NCBI GenBank assembly: GCA_018821715.1
Contig: JAHJLN010000282.1
Location: forward strand, 1 to 48,426
DNA length: 48,426 nucleotides
Reading direction: 5' to 3'
Origin: Pseudomonadota bacterium
GTDB lineage: Bacteria; Desulfobacterota; Desulfobacteria; Desulfobacterales; Desulfobacteraceae
Positions 17,303-26,158 of the stretch are shown piece by piece. Position 1 is the stretch's first letter. Each line of letters opens with the position of its first letter. A model generated the notes under the pieces. It was given only the letters and a program-made list of their open reading frames with translations. It did no database searches and was not told the DNA's origin. Both the position numbers and the translations under genes were made by a program.

Positions 17303-17342
17303 ATTGGGGATGCTCCAATTTTAATTAATCATTTTTAATTGA

Positions 17343-18434
17343 TTATGGACGGGTTAATAATTTGTCGTTGGCAAATAACCGGATCCAGCTTTTGGGAAAT
17401 CTAAGCCATGCGTTTTCAGAAAACGTTTCTTTTCCTTCAGGCAGCCTGGCCCGCAAAATATTTCCTGACAAACTGGCGGTTATAATTTTATAAGTGCCCT
17501 GATCTTCAATTGATTTAACCAGCGCCGGAACACTGTTTTCAACTTCCTGGGGGTGTACCTCCAGATAAAGAGGGCGGATGCCGAGTTCAAGATTGCCATG
17601 ACTTTTGTGGCCTAAATCGGCTGTTTTATCATCCAGCTCAATTCCAATCCCGTTTATCATGGCTTTGTTGCCGTTTAATTTACAGGGCAGAAAATTCATG
17701 CCCGGGCTGCCGATAAAATATCCCACAAACTTGTGACTGGGATTTTCAAAAAGCTCCTGGGGCGTTCCGATCTGTACGATCGCACCTTCATACATGACAA
17801 TAACCTGATCGGCAAAGGTAAGGGCTTCCACCTGGTCATGGGTGACATAGATAAACGTAAGTTTTAATTGTTCGTGCACTTCCTTGAGTTTGCCCCTCAG
17901 CTGCCATTTTAAATGCGGGTCAATGACGGTGAGGGGTTCGTCAAACAGGATGGCTGCCACATCTTCCCTGACAAGCCCCCGTCCAAGAGATATTTTTTGT
18001 TTGGCATCTGCACTGAGCCGGGCGGCCTTTTTATTCAGGCTGTCGGTTAAATCAAGAATTTGTGCAACTTCAAGAACCCTTTTATTGATGTCTTCCTTGT
18101 TAAAACCTCTGTTTTTCAATGGAAATGCAAGGTTATTAAATACCGTCATGGTGTCGTACAGAACCGGGAACTGGAATACCTGGGCAATGTTCCGTTTTTC
18201 AGGCGGCAGATTTGTAACATCTTTGCCGTCAAACAATACCCGCCCTTTGCTGGGGACGAGCAATCCGGAAATGATGTTTAAGAGTGTTGTTTTTCCACAG
18301 CCCGAAGGTCCAAGCAAGGCATAAGCCCCCCCATCATCCCAGATGTTGTCGATGAGCCGTAAGGCATAGTCGGATTCATCTTTAGGGGTTGAGAGATAAC
18401 TGTGTGCAATATTATCCAATGTAATTTTTGCCAT
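17343..18434 (-). CDS. glpT: glycerol ABC transporter ATPase (GlpT type)
   Basis: An ATP-binding subunit of 363 residues with an ABC domain (about 1-235) and a C-terminal OB-like regulatory domain. The Walker A GPSGCGKTT (about 42-50), Walker B AAILFDEP (about 160-167) and switch His in YVTHDQVEAL are intact. The signature motif is altered: LSADAKQKISLGR instead of LSGGQQQR. Its partner GlpS has the reverse set of changes. The gene starts nine bases after glpS ends. The symbol follows the rhizobial GlpSTPQV system and is not the E. coli antiporter GlpT. Confidence 0.82.
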   Translation of the reverse strand: MAKITLDNIAHSYLSTPKDESDYALRLIDNIWDDGGAYALLGPSGCGKTTLLNIISGLLVPSKGRVLFDGKDVTNLPPEKRNIAQVFQFPVLYDTMTVFNNLAFPLKNRGFNKEDINKRVLEVAQILDLTDSLNKKAARLSADAKQKISLGRGLVREDVAAILFDEPLTVIDPHLKWQLRGKLKEVHEQLKLTFIYVTHDQVEALTFADQVIVMYEGAIVQIGTPQELFENPSHKFVGYFIGSPGMNFLPCKLNGNKAMINGIGIELDDKTADLGHKSHGNLELGIRPLYLEVHPQEVENSVPALVKSIEDQGTYKIITASLSGNILRARLPEGKETFSENAWLRFPKSWIRLFANDKLLTRP

Positions 18435-18443
18435 TTATATCTC

Positions 18444-19541
18444 CTATAATAATTTTTCAGGGGAACGATTATCCGGTGACAATATAAGTGATCCAGACTC
18501 TGAAAAAATAAACAGGTTGGACGGATCCAGATATATCATGATTGTTGAATCTATTTTCCGGGAATATACCCCCACCTCTTGAACCACCAGTTTCGTTGTC
18601 CCATAATCCACATGAATAAATGTTTCAGACCCATTTATTTCTGCTAGTTCAACAATGGTTTCAAGTTTAATATCGTTTTGGTTTTGACAATTCAAATACA
18701 GATGGTTGGAACGGATGCCGGCTATATAGTTGCCGGATGCCAATTGGCTTAAATGGCCCTTCAAAGGAATGGTAAGATTTTGTCCAAATTTTATTGAAGC
18801 ACCATCAACACTGCAGGAAAGCAGGTTAATGGGCGGGTCACTGAATACTTCCGCCACTTTTATGGAGGCAGGCTTGTGATAGACCTGGGAAGTTACGCCG
18901 GTTTGAATCATCCGTCCTTTATCAAGAACAGCAATATTTCCCCCCAGTTTTAAGGCTTCGGCAGGTTCTGTGGTGGTGTAAACAACGATGGCATCCCGCT
19001 GCTTGAAAATATCCTGCAGATCAATCTGCAGTTCTTCTCTGAGCTTATAATCAAGGTTTACCAATGGTTCGTCAAGCAAAAGAAGTGTTGAATCTTTTAC
19101 CAGGGCCCTGGCAATGGCACACCGCTGCTGCTGACCGCCTGAAAGTTCAGTAGGGATCCTGTCCAGCATTGATTCAAGATGAAGCATCTCGGCAACTTGT
19201 CTGACCCGGCGATCGATTTTGGTTTTATCCATTCCAAGAATTTTTAAGGGAGAAGCGATATTTTCATAAATGGTGAAAGAAGGATAGTTGATGAATTGCT
19301 GGTACACCATGGAGATATTTCGCTTTCGAACAGACACGCCGGTTACATCTTTACCGTTTACAAATATTCTGCCGCTGTCCGGCCGGTCCAATCCTGCCAT
19401 GATGCGCAAAAGTGATGTTTTGCCGGCCAGTGTTCTGCCAAGGAATATATTGGTGGACCCGGATTCAAAATCAAGAGAGATGTCCTTTAAATATATTTCC
19501 TCATTAACAGTCAGGTTAATATTTTTCATTGAAAGACTCAT
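18444..19541 (-). CDS. glpS: glycerol ABC transporter ATPase (GlpS type)
   Basis: The first gene of the importer operon encodes a 365-residue ATP-binding subunit. Walker A is GRTLAGKTS (about 35-43), the signature LSGGQQQR is canonical (about 138-145), and Walker B is LLLLDEP. The switch region reads YTTTEPAEAL, so the usual His (VTHDQ) is replaced by Thr. The C-terminal domain is of the OB/TOBE type. The heterodimer with GlpT would therefore have one complete and one degenerate ATP site. The operator-promoter at 19576-19633 lies 35 bp upstream of the ATG, so this unit is probably under GlpR. Confidence 0.82.
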   Translation of the reverse strand: MSLSMKNINLTVNEEIYLKDISLDFESGSTNIFLGRTLAGKTSLLRIMAGLDRPDSGRIFVNGKDVTGVSVRKRNISMVYQQFINYPSFTIYENIASPLKILGMDKTKIDRRVRQVAEMLHLESMLDRIPTELSGGQQQRCAIARALVKDSTLLLLDEPLVNLDYKLREELQIDLQDIFKQRDAIVVYTTTEPAEALKLGGNIAVLDKGRMIQTGVTSQVYHKPASIKVAEVFSDPPINLLSCSVDGASIKFGQNLTIPLKGHLSQLASGNYIAGIRSNHLYLNCQNQNDIKLETIVELAEINGSETFIHVDYGTTKLVVQEVGVYSRKIDSTIMIYLDPSNLFIFSESGSLILSPDNRSPEKLL

Positions 19542-19575
19542 TTTGATCTCCGAGTTATCGTGAATTCAAAAACTA

Positions 19576-19633
19576 TATGTTCGAAAATGCAAATAACATG
19601 TATTTATAACTTCCGCAAGTGAAAAAAACGAAT
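19576..19633 (-). promoter_or_regulatory. glp ABC importer promoter with GlpR-like operator
   Basis: This copy of the glpA promoter-operator lies just before glpS. TATGTTCGAAAATGCAAATA at 19576-19595 and the block CTTCCGCAAGTG with its AAAAAAACGAAT tail at 19610-19633 are identical to the glpA copy. The 14 bases between differ at five positions. On the minus strand it reads TTGCGG, 17 bases, TATTTG. Shared control by GlpR is the simplest explanation; binding has not been tested. Confidence 0.75.
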
Positions 19634-19712
19634 ATTTAACGAAAATTTAATTTTTTTTTAATCTGCTTGATTTTACACAGTTTTCAACACCTGTTTTCAA
19701 AAGGGTTAAATG

Positions 19713-20678
19713 TCATACCACTATTTCCCAGCAGTGATGGATCTGCTTTCTTTTGTTCAGATAATCTTCCGGAATGGTTTTTGATGTGATTTCTTTGATA
19801 TTCGTTACGGTTAAGGCCTTTGTTTTTAAATCAAAATTTTGATGATTCGTGGAAAAGAAGATAATCGCGCCTGGTTTCATCAGATCAAAAACCAAATTGA
19901 GCAGTTGAGGGTGATCTTTGGCAATATCAAAATGCTGGTTTGTAAATTGGGTGGTTGAATAGGATGGCGGATCTACAACAGCCAGATCAAAGTTTTGATA
20001 TTTGGATTTGGCTGTTGTGAGAAAATCAAGGGTATCTTCCTGGATCAGGATATGTTTCGGATCTGATAAATTGTTGAGCTCAAGGTTTTCTTTTACCCAG
20101 TTAATGGCTGTTTCCGAACGGTCCACGGATACGGTTCGGCAGGCGCCGCCTTTTGCTGCAGAGCAGGTGAATGCCCCGGTATAGCAATAAAGGTTTAAAA
20201 AATTTTTATCCAGAGCAAGGTCGCGGACCATCATTCGGGTATTCCTGTGATCTGAGAACAGCCCTGTATCCACATAATCGCTTGGGTTGATATAAAATTT
20301 GAGATCTCTTTCAGACACTGCAATTTTCTGGTTGGTATGGTTGATGCGGTCATACCTTTTTCCCTCCTTGATACCCGCATGCCTGATTTTCAGATGAAGA
20401 TTGTTAACAGGAATCCCAAGCGCAGTTGCAACCGCTTTACCCATTACAGGAAGCCAATCCGGATCAGTTTGTTTCCGGCTGTATTCGCCGATAACAAGAT
20501 GGCCGGCATACCAGTCCACAACAGCTCTGATTTCCGGGATATCCCAGTCGTAAAGCCTGAAGGCATCAAGATTTTGTTTTGCATAGCGTTTGTGTAAATG
20601 CTTGAATTTTTTTTTTACTTTATTGGCAAGCATTTGTGCCTGGCGGTTATATTTTTCCTGTAATGACCGGTTGTCCAT
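19713..20678 (-). CDS. RlmK-like 23S rRNA methyltransferase
   Basis: A SAM-dependent methyltransferase (321 residues) that resembles the C-terminal RlmK half of E. coli RlmKL, which makes m7G2069 in 23S rRNA. Characteristic parts are SDYVDTGLFSDHRNTR (about 132-147), the SAM-binding LNLYCYTGAFTCSAAKGGA (about 161-179), SVDRSETAINWVKENLELN (about 183-201) and the catalytic VVDPPSYSTTQ (about 234-244). The RlmL half is not attached but is found separately at 28614-29810. AGGAG precedes the ATG. The RlmI and RlmK families are close, so the target base is uncertain. It seems to be a single gene, divergent from the sulfite reductase. Confidence 0.75.
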   Translation of the reverse strand: MDNRSLQEKYNRQAQMLANKVKKKFKHLHKRYAKQNLDAFRLYDWDIPEIRAVVDWYAGHLVIGEYSRKQTDPDWLPVMGKAVATALGIPVNNLHLKIRHAGIKEGKRYDRINHTNQKIAVSERDLKFYINPSDYVDTGLFSDHRNTRMMVRDLALDKNFLNLYCYTGAFTCSAAKGGACRTVSVDRSETAINWVKENLELNNLSDPKHILIQEDTLDFLTTAKSKYQNFDLAVVDPPSYSTTQFTNQHFDIAKDHPQLLNLVFDLMKPGAIIFFSTNHQNFDLKTKALTVTNIKEITSKTIPEDYLNKRKQIHHCWEIVV

Positions 20679-20753
20679 ACACTCCTCATTGTTTCATGGA
20701 AAATAAAGTTTAATGCTTTAGTCTGGTCCTGATTTGTAAATCCCCTGATTTCC

Positions 20754-20782
20754 TTGACATATAGGGATATGGATAATAAAAA
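20754..20782 (+). promoter_or_regulatory. possible sigma-70 promoter for the small sulfite reductase
   Basis: A consensus -35 TTGACA at 20754-20759 is followed after 17 bases by TAAAAA (20777-20782), a poor -10. The start of transcription would leave an untranslated leader of about 95 bases that contains repeated TACC/GGTA half-sites (for example TACCA at 20797-20801 and TGGTA at 20811-20815), which may be regulatory. Confidence 0.35.
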
Positions 20783-20883
20783 GTACCCATGGTTTTTACC
20801 AATATTGTTATGGTATAAAGGTAAGGCAAGTGTAATTTTTTTATGCGGACCTGTAAATAAAGAAAATAATTCAGGAGTCTATT

Positions 20884-21549
20884 ATGCTCAAAGATGGTGA
20901 AAAAGGCGTTATTCGTCAACGAAGCGGAGAAAAGGAAACCTATGCCATTGCCCCGCATATCCCCTGCGGGATTGTAACCCCGGATCAGCTCAGAAAACTT
21001 GCCGATACAGCTCAAAAATATGATGTACCGGCCTTAAAGATTACCAGTGCCGCAAGAATTGCCCTTATCGGTATTACAGAAGAACAGGTGGAAGGCGTCT
21101 GGGAAGATCTGGGCATGGATCCGGGTCATGCAACAGGGCTGTGTGTCAGGAGTATCAAGGTTTGTCCCGGGATAACCTATTGCCGGCTGGCACAACAGGA
21201 CAGCCTTAAGATGGGAATGGAATTGGATGAAGCTTACCATGGAATGGTTCTTCCAAGTAAAATGAAGATCGGTGTCAGCGGCTGTAAAATTCAATGTGCG
21301 GAAAATTGCATCAAAGATATCTCCCTTTACGGTACCAAGGAGGGGTGGACCATGATGATCGGCGGTAATGGTTCGGCACGGCCGAGGCTTGCGGACATCC
21401 TGGCCGAAGAGTTGTCTTTTGAGGATGCAAGGGCCATGGTGGCAGCAATGATGACCTACTACAAAACATATTCAAAACGGGAACGCATGGGCAGAATGAT
21501 TGAAAGAATAGGACTTGATACCATTAAATCAGATCTAAAAATCAATTGA
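20884..21549 (+). CDS. small assimilatory-type sulfite reductase (sirohaem-[4Fe-4S])
   Basis: A compact nitrite/sulfite reductase domain of 221 residues. The length matches the 27-kDa low-spin sulfite reductase known from Desulfovibrio, which reduces sulfite to sulfide in the cytoplasm. The cluster ligands are CPGITYC (C-x5-C, about 99-105) and GCKIQCAENC (C-x3-C, about 137-146), the pattern that binds a [4Fe-4S] cluster coupled to sirohaem. The N-terminal half (IPCGIVTPDQLRKLADTAQK) is the ferredoxin-like half-domain. AGGAG lies before the ATG. It stands alone, so its electron donor is not shown by context, and a role other than sulfur assimilation cannot be excluded. Confidence 0.85.
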   Translation: MLKDGEKGVIRQRSGEKETYAIAPHIPCGIVTPDQLRKLADTAQKYDVPALKITSAARIALIGITEEQVEGVWEDLGMDPGHATGLCVRSIKVCPGITYCRLAQQDSLKMGMELDEAYHGMVLPSKMKIGVSGCKIQCAENCIKDISLYGTKEGWTMMIGGNGSARPRLADILAEELSFEDARAMVAAMMTYYKTYSKRERMGRMIERIGLDTIKSDLKIN

Positions 21550-21695
21550 CTTTACCCTATACCCGTTGTTTATATGGAGATTAAAAAAAGTATCTTAAGC
21601 GGTGTCGGTTTTTCCATATGATATTCGTATTTTTTATATTTTAAGGTATTTTGATTGTTTTTTTAAGTCTGTACTACAAATTAAAGGAGAAAACA

Positions 21696-23570
21696 TTGAA
21701 CACGCATCTTGGTATTGCAACAAAAATCAGCATACTTGTTTTAGCCGCAATATTATCAACCCTCCTGATTGTTTTTTTAAGCGCGTTCTTTTCCATATCC
21801 GAGATGAAAAAAGCCAATCAAGATGAACTGACCCGTATTATGCATGAAGAGAGAAAAGAAAAACTGGTTGAGCTGACGGACAATGCTTCCGCTGTCCTGG
21901 AAACCACCAATTTTCACAGTTATGCCGTTAATGCCATCACTGCCATGCGGTTTGGAAAACAAAAGAAAAATTATTTTTTTGTTATTGATGAGCAGGGCCG
22001 GTTTATTGTCCATCCGGAAAGGCCGGATTTTATTGGTACAAACCAGATGAACCTTCAATCAGAAGACGGGAAATTTTTTATTAAGGAAATGATTGAGAGA
22101 TCAAAAACTGAAACCCAGGGGTTTATCGCATATCAATGGGAAAAACCGCACCAAAAAGGGGTGATCGGCGAAAAACTGACCTATTTCAGAAGAATTCCCA
22201 AATGGCAGTGGATCATTGGAACCGGTATTTACAATGATGACATTAAAGATATCGCCCTTGAAAAGGAGGAACTATTACTTGAAAAAGTTAAAAAAGGAAT
22301 GGGAACTTTAGTGGGCAGTATTCTGTTCTTTTCCGTGTGTTTTATTATTCTATCGATTATGCTCACCCGGAAGCTGTTAAGCCCGGTTAAGCAAGTAGCT
22401 GATTTTGCCAGGGAAATCGGGGCTGGAAATCTGGCAGCAACATTGGCATATACAAGCAATGATGAGATTGGATTCATGGCAGAGTCCATGCGGGGGGGGG
22501 CAAAGGATCTTGGCAATTTAATTAAAAAATTAATTTTGACCTCCACAACTATTGCTGACGCAGCGTCTCGGTTGTTGACCATTGCATATGACTTAAAAGA
22601 TTCGTCCAAAGAGATGGAAAACAATTCGGAAAATGCAACAAGGGAAACCCTTAGCATTTCCAATCATATGAAAAATATTTTATCTGCAACAAATACCATC
22701 AATACCCAGCTGGAAAATATCGCAGGGTTTACAGAAAGTGTTTCAAATAATACCTCCTCGGTGGGTGTTAAGATTGATTCTGTGTCAAAATCAACAACAT
22801 CTGCAGCCTGTGCCATTGAACAGATGTATGCATCCTTTAATGAGACGGCCCAGAATTCAAGTAAAGGTGCCGGCGTTACGGAAAATGCCTCCAAGCAGGC
22901 CAAGGAAACATCTGTTATTATGAATCAGCTGGGTGAGTCTGCAAAAGAGATTGGCGAAATAATAGAAATTATCCAGACCATTGCATCCCAAACCCATCTT
23001 TTATCCTTAAATGCTGCCATAGAAGCTGCCGGTGCAGGCGATGCCGGGAAAGGGTTTTTTGTCGTTGCCAATGAAGTAAAGGAGCTGGCCAACCAGACAG
23101 AGACCTCTGCAAATATCATCCGTTCAAAAATTCTGGGAATGCAGGAACATACAAAAAAGGCGGTTGAGGTTATTCAGTCTATTGTAAAGGTGATTTCAGA
23201 TATTGATCAGATCATGTTTGCCATTGCCTCTTCAGTAGAAGAACAGACCACTGTGACCAATGATATTTCCTCAAACATCAGCGTAACTGCTGAAAATGCA
23301 AATGATCTGAATATCAAGGCAAAAGAAAATATTGATGCGATCCGTCAGGTGGCGATCAATATTGAGGCCACTTCAGCTGAATCCGAGCTCATACAAAAAG
23401 ATGTCACCACCACCACCATGGGCATCGAGGATGTCTTAACCTATGTGAACCGTGCCAATGAATCCGTGAAAACCTCTGCCTTAGGGATAGAAGAGATTCA
23501 GGTTCAGGCCGACGAGCTTTCAAGCCTTGCAAAAGATTTAAAACAGGCAATTCAAATATTTAAGGTTTAG
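21696..23570 (+). CDS. methyl-accepting chemotaxis protein with a Cache sensor
   Basis: A membrane chemoreceptor of 624 residues. The TTG at 21696 is chosen because AAGGAG lies six bases upstream. It has a first membrane helix (about 8-30), a periplasmic single-Cache domain with NYFFVIDEQGRFIVHPERPD and WQWIIGTGIYNDDI (about 90-195), a second helix (GSILFFSVCFIILSIMLTR, about 207-225), a HAMP domain, and a long cytoplasmic signalling coiled coil. The CheA/CheW hairpin tip is QTHLLSLNAAIEAAGAGDAG and KGFFVVANEVKELANQT. No C-terminal CheR-binding pentapeptide is seen. A nine-base G tract (22492-22500) lies in frame at the HAMP end. The ligand is unknown; Cache domains of this kind often bind small organic acids. 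Confidence 0.88.
   Translation: MNTHLGIATKISILVLAAILSTLLIVFLSAFFSISEMKKANQDELTRIMHEERKEKLVELTDNASAVLETTNFHSYAVNAITAMRFGKQKKNYFFVIDEQGRFIVHPERPDFIGTNQMNLQSEDGKFFIKEMIERSKTETQGFIAYQWEKPHQKGVIGEKLTYFRRIPKWQWIIGTGIYNDDIKDIALEKEELLLEKVKKGMGTLVGSILFFSVCFIILSIMLTRKLLSPVKQVADFAREIGAGNLAATLAYTSNDEIGFMAESMRGGAKDLGNLIKKLILTSTTIADAASRLLTIAYDLKDSSKEMENNSENATRETLSISNHMKNILSATNTINTQLENIAGFTESVSNNTSSVGVKIDSVSKSTTSAACAIEQMYASFNETAQNSSKGAGVTENASKQAKETSVIMNQLGESAKEIGEIIEIIQTIASQTHLLSLNAAIEAAGAGDAGKGFFVVANEVKELANQTETSANIIRSKILGMQEHTKKAVEVIQSIVKVISDIDQIMFAIASSVEEQTTVTNDISSNISVTAENANDLNIKAKENIDAIRQVAINIEATSAESELIQKDVTTTTMGIEDVLTYVNRANESVKTSALGIEEIQVQADELSSLAKDLKQAIQIFKV
22492..22500 (+). repeat. homopolymeric G9 tract inside the chemoreceptor gene
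   Basis: Nine consecutive G residues fall in the coding region just after the HAMP domain (codons for Arg-Gly-Gly). The reading frame is intact in this sequence. Such tracts slip easily in replication, so the gene could switch on and off, or the tract may be a sequencing weak point. Confidence 0.9.
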
Positions 23571-23591
23571 CAGACCTTGGAAAGGAGGAAG

Positions 23592-24512
23592 ATGGACAGG
23601 CGCAAATTTTTAAAACAATTGTCATTGTGGTCTGCCGGAGTCATCCTCACGCCGCCTGTGTTTAATCTCACACCAAACTTGTTTGGATCGCCATTGGAAG
23701 TATCTGACATCCTGGTTGCAAAAGGGGAGGATTATTCCGGCATGGTGCAAAAGATAGTTTCCTCCCTGGGCGGAATGCAGGCCTTTGTCAAAACCGGTGA
23801 TACGGTGGTGATTAAACCCAACATCGGGTGGGACAGAACGGTTGAACAGGGAGCCAATACTCATCCTGTTATTGTGGTCCAGCTGGCAAAGCTCTGTCTT
23901 GATGCCGGGGCATCAAAGGTATTGGTGTTTGACAGGACCTGCAATGAAGAGCGCCGATGCTATACCAATAGCGGGATAAAATCCGCGCTAAAAGAGATCG
24001 GAGATAACCGCATCCGGATGGATTATATTGATGACAGAAAATTTATCCCGGTTACCATAAAAAAAGGAATCGTTTTAAAAGAGTGGTCTTTTTATAAGGA
24101 TGCACTAAAAGCGGATTGCTATATCAATGTGCCGGTTGCCAAGCACCACAGCCTGTCCGGATTAAGCCTGGGGCTTAAAAATATTATGGGTGTTATTGGC
24201 GGCCGGCGGGGCAGGATTCATTATCAGCTTGGGGCCAAACTTGCAGATTTGAATATGGTCATCAAACCGGACCTCACCATTGTAGATGCCACCCGCGTCA
24301 TTGTAAGGAACGGTCCCCAGGGCGGAGATTTAAAGGATGTAAAAAAACTGGATACCATTGTCGGGTCCCTGGACCCGGTAGCCGTTGATGCTTATGCCAC
24401 AACCCTTTTCGGATTAAAACCCCATCAGGTTGAGGCAACGCTTGAAGCCTATAAAAGAGGATTGGGACAGATAGACCTGGATAAATGCAGCATCCGCTAT
24501 CTGAAGGCCTGA
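23592..24512 (+). CDS. DUF362 protein with a Tat signal
   Basis: A DUF362-family protein (306 residues) with an N-terminal twin-arginine signal, DRRKFLKQLSLWSAGVIL, suggesting export in folded form. Conserved parts are TGDTVVIKPNIGWDR (about 78-92), NVPVAKHHSLSGLSLGLKNI (about 183-202) with the MGVIGGRRGRIHYQ segment after it, and a DPVAVDAYA near 264-272. DUF362 proteins often precede NapH/NapG-like iron-sulfur genes, as here, where the next gene begins five bases after the stop. The start ATG at 23592 has AGGAGG very close (three bases); TTG at 23577 is an alternative. The function is not known. Confidence 0.78.
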   Translation: MDRRKFLKQLSLWSAGVILTPPVFNLTPNLFGSPLEVSDILVAKGEDYSGMVQKIVSSLGGMQAFVKTGDTVVIKPNIGWDRTVEQGANTHPVIVVQLAKLCLDAGASKVLVFDRTCNEERRCYTNSGIKSALKEIGDNRIRMDYIDDRKFIPVTIKKGIVLKEWSFYKDALKADCYINVPVAKHHSLSGLSLGLKNIMGVIGGRRGRIHYQLGAKLADLNMVIKPDLTIVDATRVIVRNGPQGGDLKDVKKLDTIVGSLDPVAVDAYATTLFGLKPHQVEATLEAYKRGLGQIDLDKCSIRYLKA

Positions 24513-24517
24513 TTTTT

Positions 24518-26068
24518 ATGAAAATAAAACCGTATTTAAAACAGGGGCGGCGAGCATCCCAGGTGATCTGCCTGCTGATTTTTTTATTTTTGTTCAGACA
24601 GACCGATTATTCAGGCCAAGATATCCTCCCCTATGCTGTCAATATTTTGTTCAGGCTTGATCCTCTGGTGTTTGCAGCGATAACGTTGGCCAAAAAGACG
24701 TTTATTACACTGCTGTGGCCTTCTTTTATCATCATCGGGTTGACCCTGGTGTTCGGCCGGGTATTCTGTTCCTGGATATGTCCTTTGGGCACCTTGATTG
24801 ATATATCCGGCCGTTTCATCAAGCCGGATAAAAAAAATCATCTTCATCTGCCGTATTTAAAATATATCCTTCTGGCCATCGTATTGGTCTCTTCTGTTTT
24901 CGGTGTGCAGTTGTTGGGATTTGTGGATCCTTTTTCACTCCTTGTCAGGGGAATGGTGTTCAGTATTGATCCTATGTTCCATTACCTTGTCTCAGGATTT
25001 TTTAATGGGGTTTATTCTTCCGGGCCTCCCCTGCTTTCAGATATGACCGAGCCGTTATATGGCTTTTTAAAAACATATCTTCTTCCCTATAAACAAAGTT
25101 TTTTTTATCTGTCCTTTCTGTCATTTTTCCTGCTGGTCTTTGTTTTTTTAATGGAATTTTTTGCCAGGCGGTTCTGGTGCAGGAATCTTTGTCCTTTGGG
25201 CGGTCTTCTGGCCTTGATTTCAAAACTGTCCATATTCAAAAGAATTCCTGTCAAGGCCTGTAAAAACTGCGGCCTTTGTGAATCAGGATGCAGAATGAAT
25301 GCCTTTGACAAAGACAGGCGGTTTTTGTTTGAAGAGTGTACTCTCTGCATGGACTGCCTTGAATTCTGCCCGGACAGTATCGCTACGTTTAAAGTTTTTA
25401 CCTTGAAAACTCCGCCGGCCTTAAATATTCATAGACGGCAATGGATTGCCGCAGGGTTTATCGGATTGGCCCTGCCGGTTTTAAGCCGCACCAATGCCAT
25501 ATCAAGGATGTCGGAGGATGCATTGATCCGTCCGCCCGGCGCCCTTGAGGAAGACCAGTTTCTTGCAGTATGTGTGCGGTGCGGGGAATGTATGAAGGTC
25601 TGCATTAACAACGCACTGCAACCCTTGTTTCTGGAGAGGGGCCTGGAAGGCATGTTTACCCCCACCCTTGTTCCCAGGGTGGGATATTGTGAATTCAATT
25701 GTACACTCTGCTCCCAGGTGTGTCCCACAGGAGCGCTGCAAAAATTGAGTCTGGCCCAAAAGCATGAATTTGTTATCGGGAAGGCGTATTTTGATAAAAA
25801 CAAGTGCATGGTCTATGCACAGCACAACGCCTGTATTGTTTGTGAAGAACACTGTCCAACCTATGATAAGGCCATCAAGTTTACTGAAATTAACCTCAGG
25901 GATGTTGCGGAAAACAAGGTGGTGTTAAAGCAGCCTTATGTAGTGGAGGCGCTTTGCATTGGATGCGGTATCTGTGAGCAGGTCTGTCCGGTCCAGGGCA
26001 GGGCCGCCATTCGGGTGACGGGCAAAAGCAGTATCAGTACGTTAAAGTCAGGATATGGATCGTCATAG
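24518..26068 (+). CDS. NapH/NapG-like polyferredoxin membrane protein
   Basis: A 516-residue fusion. The N-terminal half resembles NapH: membrane helices (about 16-32, 55-83, 108-130, 190-213) and two FxCxxxCPxG motifs, FCSWICPLGTLID and FWCRNLCPLGGLL. After it come ferredoxin motifs CKNCGLCESGC and CTLCMDCLEFCP. The C-terminal half has a short hydrophobic segment and NapG-like clusters: CVRCGECMKVC, CEFNCTLCSQVCPTG, CIVCEEHCP and CIGCGICEQVCP. It could pass electrons from the quinol pool to an exported partner; the DUF362 protein directly upstream is the best candidate. The start is fixed by the ATG six bases after the previous stop. The substrate system is unknown. Confidence 0.78.
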   Translation: MKIKPYLKQGRRASQVICLLIFLFLFRQTDYSGQDILPYAVNILFRLDPLVFAAITLAKKTFITLLWPSFIIIGLTLVFGRVFCSWICPLGTLIDISGRFIKPDKKNHLHLPYLKYILLAIVLVSSVFGVQLLGFVDPFSLLVRGMVFSIDPMFHYLVSGFFNGVYSSGPPLLSDMTEPLYGFLKTYLLPYKQSFFYLSFLSFFLLVFVFLMEFFARRFWCRNLCPLGGLLALISKLSIFKRIPVKACKNCGLCESGCRMNAFDKDRRFLFEECTLCMDCLEFCPDSIATFKVFTLKTPPALNIHRRQWIAAGFIGLALPVLSRTNAISRMSEDALIRPPGALEEDQFLAVCVRCGECMKVCINNALQPLFLERGLEGMFTPTLVPRVGYCEFNCTLCSQVCPTGALQKLSLAQKHEFVIGKAYFDKNKCMVYAQHNACIVCEEHCPTYDKAIKFTEINLRDVAENKVVLKQPYVVEALCIGCGICEQVCPVQGRAAIRVTGKSSISTLKSGYGSS

Positions 26069-26158
26069 TGGGGTTGCAAAAGTAAAAACCATTGTTATTT
26101 TAATTGTTCAAAAAACCAAAAGTTGTTGAAAATTGAGAAGAACATCAAGGAGAAACGT

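Noticed and set aside
20797-20820. TACC/GGTA repeats before the small sulfite reductase as a riboswitch
   Set aside because: Only short dyads are present and there is no larger fold; at most an operator.
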